A stretch of 64,000 nucleotides of DNA. It comes from FEN-1297 sp963843605. Its GTDB lineage: Bacteria > Bacteroidota > Ignavibacteria > Ignavibacteriales > Ignavibacteriaceae. The translations under genes were made by a program, and so were the position numbers. Under the pieces are notes generated by a model, which had not been told where the DNA came from, searched no databases, and saw only the letters and a program-made list of their open reading frames with translations. Where the stretch lies: positions 1,775,162-1,839,161 of the forward strand of contig CAWJLA010000001.1 in the NCBI GenBank assembly GCA_963843605.1, in the 5' to 3' direction. Every line of letters begins with the position of its first letter. Position 1 is the stretch's first letter. Positions 17,962 through 26,070 of the stretch are shown piece by piece.

Positions 17962-19473
17962 ATGCCGATTTTAATGGGCGGGTTTTCCACGTGGACTAAT
18001 CCAAAAAAATTAAATCTATATGTGAAGCTTGATCCGGGCAAGTCTGACATTAATAGTCAGCTTTCAGATGCAGGTAAAGTAGAATATCAAAAATTAACGC
18101 TTCCGGCGGGAAAGATTCCGGATTCTGAAAAAGCAGAATGGATAGACAAACTTCTTAAGGGAAATTTTGATAGTAACGACAAAAAAACGATTGCAGATCG
18201 TTCCGGGGGCGGAATTATTAAGTCTATTAGCTTAATAGTTGCCGGTGCTAATCCCAATACTAGTACTAAAGCCGAAGTTTACGATACTTTAATTGGTAAA
18301 AAAGATACTATACTAAACAACATCTCGCAAAACAGTAAATCCAAGCTGGAACCAACCTTTAACGGAACACCGCCACCTACGTTTACATACCGCGAGAAGG
18401 CCGATCACGTTCTGCGTTTTCTACAAAGAGCATTTTGGTTTAACGATGATGACTTAGCACAGGTGTTAAAATTATATACAAAAGTAGAAGAAGCGAGAGA
18501 GAACGATGCAAAAGTGGATTGTTTTGCCGGTTATGATATGGATCCCAAAATTTGCCCGGTAGACGATCAACTCGGGCATGAAGCCAATCCGGCTTCGCGT
18601 GCAGCAGCTTATTTGAATGTTAGGTGGGCATCCGAACCTATTGAGAATGTGCGGCATACACTGGTGCATGAACCTATGCATATGTTTTCTTTTGGCGGAA
18701 CCGGATTTATTGATTGGCAAATAGATGCCGGAAATAATGGAGCTGAGTTTAAGCAAAAAATGGAAAAAATTCCCGGCGGAAGTGAAACTGAACGTTTAAG
18801 TAATTTGAAATCTGTTCTTGATGAAGGTGTGACAGAAATGTTTGCACGGATAGTGTGTTACAGAATTAATAATGCTGAAAACGATAGGATATTTAATATT
18901 AACCGGATTGAAGATCTGCCATATTATGAGTGGCCGGTGCATTTGGCCTGCCAGATAGTGCGTGACTTGAAGATTCTAAAAGGTAATGATGATGCATTTA
19001 AAATTATAGCGAAGGCTTTTTATGATGGTAAATGGGCTGCATTCAATGATGCTTTATTTGAATTAGGTAAAGAATCTGCAAAATATAATGAAAGGTATTC
19101 TCCGGATTTTTGGAGATATGCTTCAGATTTGAGTATTGGCAATGATCCTTACTTAAAAGACAACAGCGGGCCTTCTGAAGCAGTGAAAAAATTCAGTGAA
19201 CGATTTGATATTTTTATGTTAAGCGGTAGCGATATTCTAAAAGCAATGGATGACGGCTCTTACCGCGATCCGGTTTGTTATAAATACGGAGCCGGTCAAA
19301 CATACGCCTTGGATCCTGTAATATCGGATAAGTTGAACAAATGTTGTGAAAAGAAAATTAATAGAGCAGAAACAAAAGGGCAGCAGGACGCCAAGCCTAA
19401 AGAAAAAATATCGGTTTGTCTTGATTGTAAACAACGGATAAAAGTTCCGGTTAATAGTATTCTTAAAAAATGA
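17962..19473 (+). CDS. 3' part of the frameshifted double-zincin gene (HEPMH domain)
   Basis: This frame is open from 17776, so the ATG at 17962 is probably not a true start but an internal methionine; the coding signal continues upstream to the frameshift at 17790-17792. It carries a second zincin motif, HEPMH at 236-240 of this fragment, with EGVTE at 288-292, a good candidate for the third zinc ligand (glutamate). The C-terminus has a CxxC pair (CLDCKQR) and an earlier CC pair, perhaps a zinc ribbon. If joined to the upstream fragment, the product has two metallopeptidase-like domains separated by three short repeats. If the break is real, this half may be silent or made by internal initiation. 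Confidence 0.7.
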   Translation: MPILMGGFSTWTNPKKLNLYVKLDPGKSDINSQLSDAGKVEYQKLTLPAGKIPDSEKAEWIDKLLKGNFDSNDKKTIADRSGGGIIKSISLIVAGANPNTSTKAEVYDTLIGKKDTILNNISQNSKSKLEPTFNGTPPPTFTYREKADHVLRFLQRAFWFNDDDLAQVLKLYTKVEEARENDAKVDCFAGYDMDPKICPVDDQLGHEANPASRAAAYLNVRWASEPIENVRHTLVHEPMHMFSFGGTGFIDWQIDAGNNGAEFKQKMEKIPGGSETERLSNLKSVLDEGVTEMFARIVCYRINNAENDRIFNINRIEDLPYYEWPVHLACQIVRDLKILKGNDDAFKIIAKAFYDGKWAAFNDALFELGKESAKYNERYSPDFWRYASDLSIGNDPYLKDNSGPSEAVKKFSERFDIFMLSGSDILKAMDDGSYRDPVCYKYGAGQTYALDPVISDKLNKCCEKKINRAETKGQQDAKPKEKISVCLDCKQRIKVPVNSILKK

Positions 19474-19519
19474 CGGAATAGAATTAAATTAAATAAAGTT
19501 TCTGTAAATAAATAATAAT

Positions 19520-20110
19520 ATGAAAATACCCGATTACTACCGGCAGTTTCAGAATCAACCGGCTGATGAAAAGAACAAAAATGTAAATACAACCGAAGCT
19601 GTTCAATCCAAGCAGTCGCAGCAAAATCAAGTGTCTGTAAATCCCGGACAACCAGGGGCAGAAAAAGATAAAACTGTGGTTTTCCAGGGAAACGGATTTA
19701 CATTAAATCAGCTTGAGGACTGGGAAGATAAAACTATTTATACATTAACCGGTCCGGTTACCGACGGGATACAGCATAATGTTATTATTTCAATGGACAA
19801 AGAAAATCCTTTCGATACACTGCAGGAATACGCGGAGTGGCATATAAAAGCCATGGAAACGGATTTGAAAGGATGCACGCTTCTTAAAAAAGGAGCTACA
19901 AATTTAACTAACGGTAATAACGCTTACGAAGCAATTTTTTCCTGGTATCCCACCGATGAATTAAAAATTTATCAGCATCAGATTTTTGTCCTATTCGAAA
20001 AAACGGTTTTCAAACTGACCGCTTCGTTTACAAAGAAAACAAGACAGACTCTCGGACCGCAGGTTTTAAGAATGATGTTAAGCTTTAATCCTTCGAAACC
20101 TCAATCTTAA
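19520..20110 (+). CDS. DcrB/DUF1795-type T6SS effector chaperone (Eag-like)
   Basis: The C-terminal 140 residues match the DcrB fold: an opening 'F...LEDWEDKTIYTLTGP', then NVIISMDKENPFDTLQEY, then a 'Q..IFV..EKTVFKLTASF' closing strand. DcrB-family proteins called Eag bind transmembrane or PAAR-linked regions of T6SS effectors and load them onto VgrG. The first 50 residues are a low-complexity Gln/Asn/Lys-rich tail. No signal peptide or lipobox is present, which fits a cytosolic chaperone and argues against periplasmic DcrB. It sits right after the large zincin gene and eight bases before the FHA gene, so it probably serves the island's cargo. Which effector it binds is unknown. Confidence 0.75.
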   Translation: MKIPDYYRQFQNQPADEKNKNVNTTEAVQSKQSQQNQVSVNPGQPGAEKDKTVVFQGNGFTLNQLEDWEDKTIYTLTGPVTDGIQHNVIISMDKENPFDTLQEYAEWHIKAMETDLKGCTLLKKGATNLTNGNNAYEAIFSWYPTDELKIYQHQIFVLFEKTVFKLTASFTKKTRQTLGPQVLRMMLSFNPSKPQS

Positions 20111-20117
20111 ATTATCT

Positions 20118-21605
20118 ATGGATAATACCAAATTAATAAATACCCCGAATCCGGGGGATAAAATATTAAAAGTAAAAATCGAACGCGGCAACTCAACCGT
20201 GAAAGAATTTTATTTTAAAGACTCGTTCAACGTAGGACGTTCCGAAGAATGTTCGATACGTATTGATGAAGGTGTTGTCAGTCGTGTTCATATTGAAGTT
20301 ATAAACGAAGACGGAATATGGTGGATAGTAGATAAGCACAGCAGCAACGGAACGTTTTTTAACGGCAGTAAAATAGATAAATTGGAATTGAAGAACACCG
20401 CTACAATTGAGCTTGGTAAGGACGGCCCTATTTTATTGTTCACTTTTGAAACTAAAGAATCGCCGGCGGTTAACATTGATGGCTCAGGCGGATCTGTCGA
20501 TGAATACATTAAACATTATTTCGATGAATCCAAAGGCGAAAATGAGATCGGCGAACATACCAGAATGATGCGTCAGGCATTTAAAGTTGTTAAGAAAAAA
20601 CAAACATCCAAATACGTTAAGCTGATAATTGTTGCGTCGGTTATTGCGGCCGTCGCGCTTGGATATGCCGTTTACCAGCATATAAAAGAAGGTAGACAAA
20701 AGGTGCTGGCCGAAAATATATTTTATGAAATGAAATCGCTTGAACTGGAGATATCCAATCTTAAGGAAAAACTTTCTAACTCTAAGGATGTTGCAACAAA
20801 GCAGGCGCTTCAGCAATTCGACAATCGGCATAAAGAACTGGAGAATAATTACGATAAGTTAGTCGATGAGCTCGGTGTATACAATATGGATGAAGAAGAT
20901 AAGCTGATAATAAAAACGGCAAGGGTATTCGGCGAATGCGAATTGAATATGCCGAAAGATTTTGTGGACGAAGTAAAAAATTATATCGGTAAATGGCGTT
21001 CGAGCAGCAGGCTGGTAAAAGCGCTGGGGCGCGCAAAGCAGTATGGTTACACTCAGGTTATAATAGACTATCTGATCAGGCAGCATCTTACTCCCGATTT
21101 CTTTTACCTGGCTCTGCAGGAAAGCGATTTTAAAGACGATATTGTAGGACCGCAGACGCGGTACGGCTACGCTAAGGGTATCTGGCAGTTTGTTCCGTCA
21201 ACCGCGCAGAAGTACGGCTTAACAATCGGTCCTCTTGCCGGTTTAAATGTCTACGACCCGAGAGACGACAGGTACAATATCATCAAAGCCTCGAACGCCG
21301 CCTCAAGATATCTGAATGATATTTACAACACCGATGCTCAGGCTTCGGGACTGCTGGTTATAGCTTCATACAACTGGGGCGAGCACAACATCATAGATCT
21401 GATAAGGAAAATGCCGGCTAATCCGAGAGACAGAAATTTCTGGAAGCTTCTTGCCAAATATAAAGATAAGATCCCGACCGAAACTTACAATTACGTGTTC
21501 TATATTTTTTCGGCCGCGGTAATCGGTCAGGATCCGAAGTTATTCGGTTATAATTTCAGCAATCCTCTCGGCAATGCTTTGAAAAATGTAAACAATATCA
21601 ATTAA
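20118..21605 (+). CDS. FHA domain - transmembrane - lytic transglycosylase fusion
   Basis: Residues 36-105 form an FHA phosphothreonine-reading domain (VGRSEECSIRI, SRVHIE, HSSNGTFFNG). A single membrane helix lies at about 168-186 (LIIVASVIAAVALGYAVY), then a coiled-coil stalk (about 195-255). A family-1 lytic transglycosylase (SLT/MltD-like) domain follows at about 318-440, with catalytic glutamate E335 in LALQESDF, YGYAKGIWQFVPSTA, and IASYNWGEHN. The topology would place FHA in the cytoplasm and the wall-cutting domain in the periplasm. In the T6SS, FHA proteins are switched by the PpkA kinase and PppA phosphatase, whose homologues are the next two genes. T6SS assembly also needs a local hole in peptidoglycan. 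The fusion suggests that phosphorylation directly recruits or gates the hole-making enzyme. A cytosolic stretch GEHTRMMRQ (about 146-154) is a candidate phosphosite. Confidence 0.88.
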   Translation: MDNTKLINTPNPGDKILKVKIERGNSTVKEFYFKDSFNVGRSEECSIRIDEGVVSRVHIEVINEDGIWWIVDKHSSNGTFFNGSKIDKLELKNTATIELGKDGPILLFTFETKESPAVNIDGSGGSVDEYIKHYFDESKGENEIGEHTRMMRQAFKVVKKKQTSKYVKLIIVASVIAAVALGYAVYQHIKEGRQKVLAENIFYEMKSLELEISNLKEKLSNSKDVATKQALQQFDNRHKELENNYDKLVDELGVYNMDEEDKLIIKTARVFGECELNMPKDFVDEVKNYIGKWRSSSRLVKALGRAKQYGYTQVIIDYLIRQHLTPDFFYLALQESDFKDDIVGPQTRYGYAKGIWQFVPSTAQKYGLTIGPLAGLNVYDPRDDRYNIIKASNAASRYLNDIYNTDAQASGLLVIASYNWGEHNIIDLIRKMPANPRDRNFWKLLAKYKDKIPTETYNYVFYIFSAAVIGQDPKLFGYNFSNPLGNALKNVNNIN

Positions 21606-21632
21606 GGATTTTGACCCCGGAAACTGAATACT

Positions 21633-22934
21633 ATGCCTGAGAAAACAAATGAAATACTGGAAATATCTTACTACGGAGTTTCCGATATCGGCCTGGTTAG
21701 AATTGAAAACCAGGACAGCTTCGGTAAATTCCCGCAGAATGATTTCGATCTATATTCGGGAAGAGGGCAGTTATTTATTGTAGCGGATGGAATGGGCGGG
21801 CACGTCGGTGGTAAAGAAGCAAGCAGCACGGCTGTAGAAACAATAAGCCGCGTATATTTCGGTTCTGAGAACCGCGATGTGTTATCGCAGTTAAAACAAG
21901 CTTTTGAAGAAGCAAACTCTGCTATATACAATAAATCTTCCTCTTCCGACCAGTATAAAAGAATGGGCACTACTTGCAGTCTGTTATTATTAAAAGAAGA
22001 ACAAGGCTATATAGCTCATGTAGGCGATTCCAGAATTTACAGGGTTGAGAACAACAAGATTGAGCAGATTACCGACGATCATACCAAAGTGCAGGAGATG
22101 CTGAAGAACGGATTACTGACTCCGAAAGAAGCGGAAAATTATCCTTCCAAGTCGATTCTGGCTCGCGCAATGGGAGTGGAAGAAACGGTGAAAGGTGATT
22201 TTAAGGACAATATAATATTAAAAAAAGGGCAGAATTATATATTATGTTCCGACGGGCTGGCTAAAGTTTCTAAAGAAGAAATACTTCCGATAGTTTCCGG
22301 AAGCACTCCAAGGGAAGCATGCGATAAATTAGTAACTTTGGCTAACGAACGAGGCGGGAAGGATAATGTTACGGTACTTGTGATTAAGATTGACGCGCAA
22401 AAGATACTGCCGCGTTTAAGCAAGCCGAATAAAAAGAAATTTCCTTTCTTTAAAACTTTTCTTTTAATTGCCGTCCTTGTACTAATCGGTCTCGGATTTC
22501 AGTACAGGAAAGAAATTATTGAAACTTTCAAACTTATCGGTGATAATAAAACACATTCCGAGAATTCTACCGCTCCCAAGCAAGACGTAAAAGTTAAACA
22601 GAATTACAGCGGTACTAATTACGGAATGCTGCTGCAGGCCGATAAATATTATAAAAGCGGACAGCTGGAAAGCGCTTTAAAACTTTATAAAAAGATATTA
22701 TATAACGAACCGATGCACCTGGGGGCATTGCAGGGAGTAAATAATATTGCTTCCGCTTATATGAACAAAGCAGAGAAATTAAGAGAAAAAAATAATTATG
22801 CCGAGGCATTAAAATTATTTAAAAAAGTAAAAGAGATCCAGCCTTCGAACGAAAGAGCGGAAAAACTGATCGAAGACTGCCAAATCCGGATAAACAATAG
22901 TGCACCGGATACAAATTCTGTAAACAACAATTGA
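21633..22934 (+). CDS. PP2C-type Ser/Thr phosphatase with membrane anchor and TPRs (PppA-like)
   Basis: Residues 1-255 form a PPM/PP2C phosphatase with its metal-binding motifs: ENQDSFGKF near 25-33, VADGMGGHVGG near 50-60, HVGDSRIYRV near 130-140, and GGKDNVTVLV near 235-245. A single membrane helix (about 272-290) is followed by a periplasmic segment with two or three tetratricopeptide repeats (about 325-420). In the T6SS the homologous PppA removes phosphate from Fha and so shuts the system down. The canonical PppA lacks a membrane-TPR tail, so this version is extended. It lies between the FHA-transglycosylase gene and a kinase gene, with 27 bases to the former. Confidence 0.88.
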   Translation: MPEKTNEILEISYYGVSDIGLVRIENQDSFGKFPQNDFDLYSGRGQLFIVADGMGGHVGGKEASSTAVETISRVYFGSENRDVLSQLKQAFEEANSAIYNKSSSSDQYKRMGTTCSLLLLKEEQGYIAHVGDSRIYRVENNKIEQITDDHTKVQEMLKNGLLTPKEAENYPSKSILARAMGVEETVKGDFKDNIILKKGQNYILCSDGLAKVSKEEILPIVSGSTPREACDKLVTLANERGGKDNVTVLVIKIDAQKILPRLSKPNKKKFPFFKTFLLIAVLVLIGLGFQYRKEIIETFKLIGDNKTHSENSTAPKQDVKVKQNYSGTNYGMLLQADKYYKSGQLESALKLYKKILYNEPMHLGALQGVNNIASAYMNKAEKLREKNNYAEALKLFKKVKEIQPSNERAEKLIEDCQIRINNSAPDTNSVNNN

Positions 22935-22937
22935 GAA

Positions 22938-22988
22938 CCTCACCCTTAATCCCTCACCTTATAAAGGAGAGGGAAATTTGGAGAGGTT
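22938..22988 (+). repeat. Palindromic repeat family A, copy 2
   Basis: CCTCACCC ... TTATAAAGGAGAGGG ... GGAGAGGTTT lies right after the phosphatase stop codon and directly before the kinase start. It shares the CCTCACCC opening, a CTCACC-TTATAA-GGAGAGG centre and a closing GGAGAGGT with the copy at the end of tssG. An in-frame TTG at 22978 within it would add nine residues to the kinase; this is judged not to be the real start. Confidence 0.75.
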
Positions 22989-23004
22989 TAAGGATACTGT
23001 TAAA

Positions 23005-24756
23005 ATGGATACAATGATTGGGCAGACCGTAGATAATTATAAAATTATCGAAATCCTGGGACGCGGCGGAATGGGAGTTGTTTTTAAAGCAATGGATTTG
23101 AACCTTGAAAAAATTGTTGCTTTGAAAATGATCGATCCCTTTCTGGCAAGGAACGATAATTTTATGAAGCGCTTCAGAACCGAGGCTAAGGCATTGGCCA
23201 GACTGGAAAACAGCAATATTGTAAACGTATATGCTTTAAGAGAAACCGACTTCGGCCTTTTTATGGTAATGGAATATGTTCAGGCAAAAACCGTTTCCGA
23301 ATGGATGAGAGAAAAAGGATTATTTACAGTAAAAGAGACGCTGAACATAACAAAACAAATTTTAAACGCCATCGGCCATGCTCATAAAGTCGGAGTAATA
23401 CACAGGGATATTAAACCGAACAATATATTACTAGGCGAAGACGGTATCGTAAAAGTAATGGACTTCGGATTAGCTAAGGTAATTCAGGAAAGCGGCTCTC
23501 AGAACACCGTTACCCAAACTGCTGCCGGCACTTTGTATTATATGTCCCCGGAGCAGATAAAAGGACTGGGAAATGTGGATAACAGGAGCGATATATATTC
23601 CATCGGCATGACCGTTTACGAAATGATAGCCGGTAAAACACCTTTTGAAAAATCGGAATCGGAATTTACCATACAGAAGCAAATTATCGAGGGGAAGATC
23701 CCCCCGCCGACAAAATATAGTCCGTCGATATCAAAACAATTGAACAAATTTATAATGAAAGCCATTGACAAGGATCCGGATAAAAGATATCAGGATATAT
23801 CCCTGATGATGGCCGATCTGCAGCAATTAGAAAGTAAGGAGACCGAATCAGAAGAAGAGAAAACCAGAATATTAACAAATACCGTTCCTGTTATAGATTC
23901 GAATAAAGGTTTCGGAAATAAAAAGATTATTTACATCGCTTCCGCATGTCTGGCTGTTATTCTTGTTCTTGTTTATATATTCTTTCTCGCGGGAGGTAAA
24001 AAAGAAACAACAAGTGCAGTTAACACTCAGCAGATAAATGCCGAGAAAACAGGAAACAAAGTTCCGGGCACGGCTCAGACTTCAAGTCTTGCCCTGGCCA
24101 GGCTGGCGGTTACCTCTAATCCTTCCGGCGCCGAAGTTTTTATTAATAATATTAAAGCCGGCAAAACACCTTTAGTTAGGGATTCTCTCTCTATAAACGG
24201 CTATGCTATTGCCATAAAAAAATCAGGCTTTGAAGATTGGTCCAGTTCTAATTTTAATGTAAAAGCAGGTAATAATAATATTGATGTTAATTTGACTCCG
24301 GTAGCGGTGAAAGCGAATGCATATTTAAATTTAAATGTTGTGCCTTCCGGTAATATATTTGTGGACAATAGCAGAATTGCCTCTAATACTTCCGAAGTAA
24401 TCCGCAGTTCTGTAGCTGCGGGTAAACATACCGTTAAGTTCGTAAGTTCTTTGTACGGATCCAAGGAAACTACGGTGGATCTGGACAAGAAACAGGTTAA
24501 GAGCCTAACATGCTATTTCCGTCAGCAGGTAAATATACAATCTCTAAATACGGCAGGAGTTGCTTTCTGGGGCAGTATATATATTAACGGAAAAAATACA
24601 GGCAAGACAACTCCCGGCGATACTCTGCTTGCTCCGGGGACTTACAGCATATCAGTGAAAAAAACAGGTTATACTACGGTTGAGAAAGACGTTGTACTCA
24701 ATGTTTCACCCACATTCGAATTGAAAACGCATTCACTTGTGTTCCATTTAAAATAA
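23005..24756 (+). CDS. Membrane Ser/Thr kinase with PEGA domains (PpkA-like)
   Basis: The protein has a Hanks-type kinase domain (about 10-280 of 583 residues) with GRGGMGVVFKA, the catalytic lysine in VALKMI, HRDIKPNN, DFGLAK and YYMSPEQIKG. A single membrane helix (about 306-327, IYIASACLAVILVLVYIFFL) follows, and then periplasmic PEGA repeats (VTSNPSGAEVFINN; LNVVPSGNIFVDN). In the T6SS, PpkA phosphorylates Fha to switch on assembly. Here the probable target is the FHA-transglycosylase three genes earlier. The start is placed at the ATG at 23005 rather than the TTG at 22978, because the latter lies inside a palindromic repeat. ATG at 23014 is also possible. The PEGA tail may sense envelope or peptidoglycan state. 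Confidence 0.9.
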   Translation: MDTMIGQTVDNYKIIEILGRGGMGVVFKAMDLNLEKIVALKMIDPFLARNDNFMKRFRTEAKALARLENSNIVNVYALRETDFGLFMVMEYVQAKTVSEWMREKGLFTVKETLNITKQILNAIGHAHKVGVIHRDIKPNNILLGEDGIVKVMDFGLAKVIQESGSQNTVTQTAAGTLYYMSPEQIKGLGNVDNRSDIYSIGMTVYEMIAGKTPFEKSESEFTIQKQIIEGKIPPPTKYSPSISKQLNKFIMKAIDKDPDKRYQDISLMMADLQQLESKETESEEEKTRILTNTVPVIDSNKGFGNKKIIYIASACLAVILVLVYIFFLAGGKKETTSAVNTQQINAEKTGNKVPGTAQTSSLALARLAVTSNPSGAEVFINNIKAGKTPLVRDSLSINGYAIAIKKSGFEDWSSSNFNVKAGNNNIDVNLTPVAVKANAYLNLNVVPSGNIFVDNSRIASNTSEVIRSSVAAGKHTVKFVSSLYGSKETTVDLDKKQVKSLTCYFRQQVNIQSLNTAGVAFWGSIYINGKNTGKTTPGDTLLAPGTYSISVKKTGYTTVEKDVVLNVSPTFELKTHSLVFHLK

Positions 24757-24811
24757 AATAGTGTTTCTACATTTATGGAAAAGAGGCACCAGTAATAAAT
24801 GAATACATTAG

Positions 24812-24870
24812 CTGCAAAGACACAAAGTATATTTTAATCTTTGTGCCTTCGAGCCTTCGTGGCAAAAAAA
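24812..24870. repeat. Palindromic repeat family B, copy 1
   Basis: The stretch reads ...CTGCAAAGACACAAAG...CTTTGTGCCTTCGAGCC-TTCGTGGC plus an A run. CACAAAG and CTTTGTG are perfect inverted arms of 7 bp. Related versions lie near 25990-26056 and around the IS110 element (33514-33541 and 34890-34929). This belongs to a family of 'GTGCCTTCGTGG'-like repeats; no coding role. Confidence 0.6.
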
Positions 24871-24954
24871 GAGTTCTTTATTTTGATTGAAAATTTAGAA
24901 GTCGGTTTAACACTAATTTGAGATTTTTATAAAACTTAATTAGGAGATAAGATA

Positions 24955-25977
24955 ATGTTGCGCAAACAGAATTCATTCGGTGTTAGATGGATTATATTGA
25001 TTATAGCCCTTATCGCATTTATGCCCGTGCAAAAGGCAATACCTCAGAATAACCCGGGCGATAAACTGGCAGAGGCAGAACAGTATTATAAGTCCGCTCA
25101 ATTCGATAAAGCCATAGACGTACTTCAAAAACTGTCGGCCGACAGCACCGACAAAGAAGTTCAGAAAAACGCTCTGCGCTTTTTAGGTCGTGCGTATGCC
25201 GCAAAGGGCTTATACGAAAAGGCTAAAAGTGCTATCCTTGAATTATTGAGATTGGAACCGCCGATGGTCGCGTTCAATCCGGATTATGAGCCTCCGGTTT
25301 TTATGAAGCTTTATTACGAGGCGCGTAAGGAATATTCGGGAACTTATAAAATGGAAACACCCGACCCGGGAATGAAAACCATGGCAATTATAGATTTTAA
25401 AAACAGATCTATCGATCATAAAGAAAAATATGATCCTATGGAACAGGGCTTTGCCGACCTGCTGATTAACCGGCTGAATAATTCGACCGATTTGAAGGTT
25501 GTGGAAAGGGAAAGAATCAACTGGATATTAAACGAAATAAAACTTCAGCACGAGAACAATATGGAAGGCGCCGTTCGTCTCGGGAAACAGCTTGGAGTTC
25601 AGACCGTGCTGCTCGGAAGTTTTATTATTGTCGGTGATCAGATCTGGCTGGGAGCAAGACTTGTAAAGGTTGAAACAAGTCAGATCCTTTTAACCGATGA
25701 GGTAAAGGGAGATGTGGACGATTTCTTCAGCCTGGTGGATAAACTGGGCAAGAAAATAGCTGATAATATAAATGTGACGCTTAAGAAAGAAACCAAAACA
25801 GAGGTTTCAAGCGCACCTTCGCTCGACGCTATTATGGCTTATTCCGTAGGATTGAATTATCTGGAAAAAGAAGATTACAAGAATGCATATGCTAAGTTCG
25901 AAGAGGCGCTTAAGATCGATCCGAATTACGATAAAGCTAAGCTTAGAGCGGAAAGCATTGCTCCCCTTTTAAATTGA
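24955..25977 (+). CDS. Secreted TPR protein with CsgG-like domain
   Basis: The 340-residue protein has a signal peptide (about 1-31, charged start then WIILIIALIAFMPVQKA). TPR units follow at about 38-100, then a CsgG-like alpha/beta domain (about 140-270: MAIIDFKNRS ... LLINRLNNSTDLKVVERE ... LLGSFIIVGD), and closing TPR-like helices (about 290-330). CsgG family members are periplasmic or outer-membrane proteins; in curli they form the export pore, but many relatives have no known job. Here it is followed by a lipoprotein of the same layout. Start has a good RBS (TTAGGAGATAAG). Connection with the T6SS is by position only. Confidence 0.8.
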   Translation: MLRKQNSFGVRWIILIIALIAFMPVQKAIPQNNPGDKLAEAEQYYKSAQFDKAIDVLQKLSADSTDKEVQKNALRFLGRAYAAKGLYEKAKSAILELLRLEPPMVAFNPDYEPPVFMKLYYEARKEYSGTYKMETPDPGMKTMAIIDFKNRSIDHKEKYDPMEQGFADLLINRLNNSTDLKVVERERINWILNEIKLQHENNMEGAVRLGKQLGVQTVLLGSFIIVGDQIWLGARLVKVETSQILLTDEVKGDVDDFFSLVDKLGKKIADNINVTLKKETKTEVSSAPSLDAIMAYSVGLNYLEKEDYKNAYAKFEEALKIDPNYDKAKLRAESIAPLLN

Positions 25978-25989
25978 AGTAATAATCAT

Positions 25990-26056
25990 AAGCCATTAAG
26001 GCCTAAGGTATTTTAAAATTTTCTTAGTGTCTTGGTGCCTTTGTGGCTAAAAAATA
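25990..26056. repeat. Palindromic repeat family B, copy 2
   Basis: The segment contains ATTAAGGCCTAAGG and then TTCTTAGTGTCTTGGTGCC-TTTGTGGCTAAAA. It overlaps the apparent GTG start (26032) of the lipoprotein frame, which argues against that start. Similar to the B repeats at 24812-24870 and 34890-34929. Confidence 0.6.
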
Positions 26057-26070
26057 AAAGGATTAAATTC

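Noticed and set aside
22978..23004. TTG start adding nine residues to the kinase
   Set aside because: It lies in a family A palindromic repeat, and the kinase homology begins after the ATG at 23005 or 23014.
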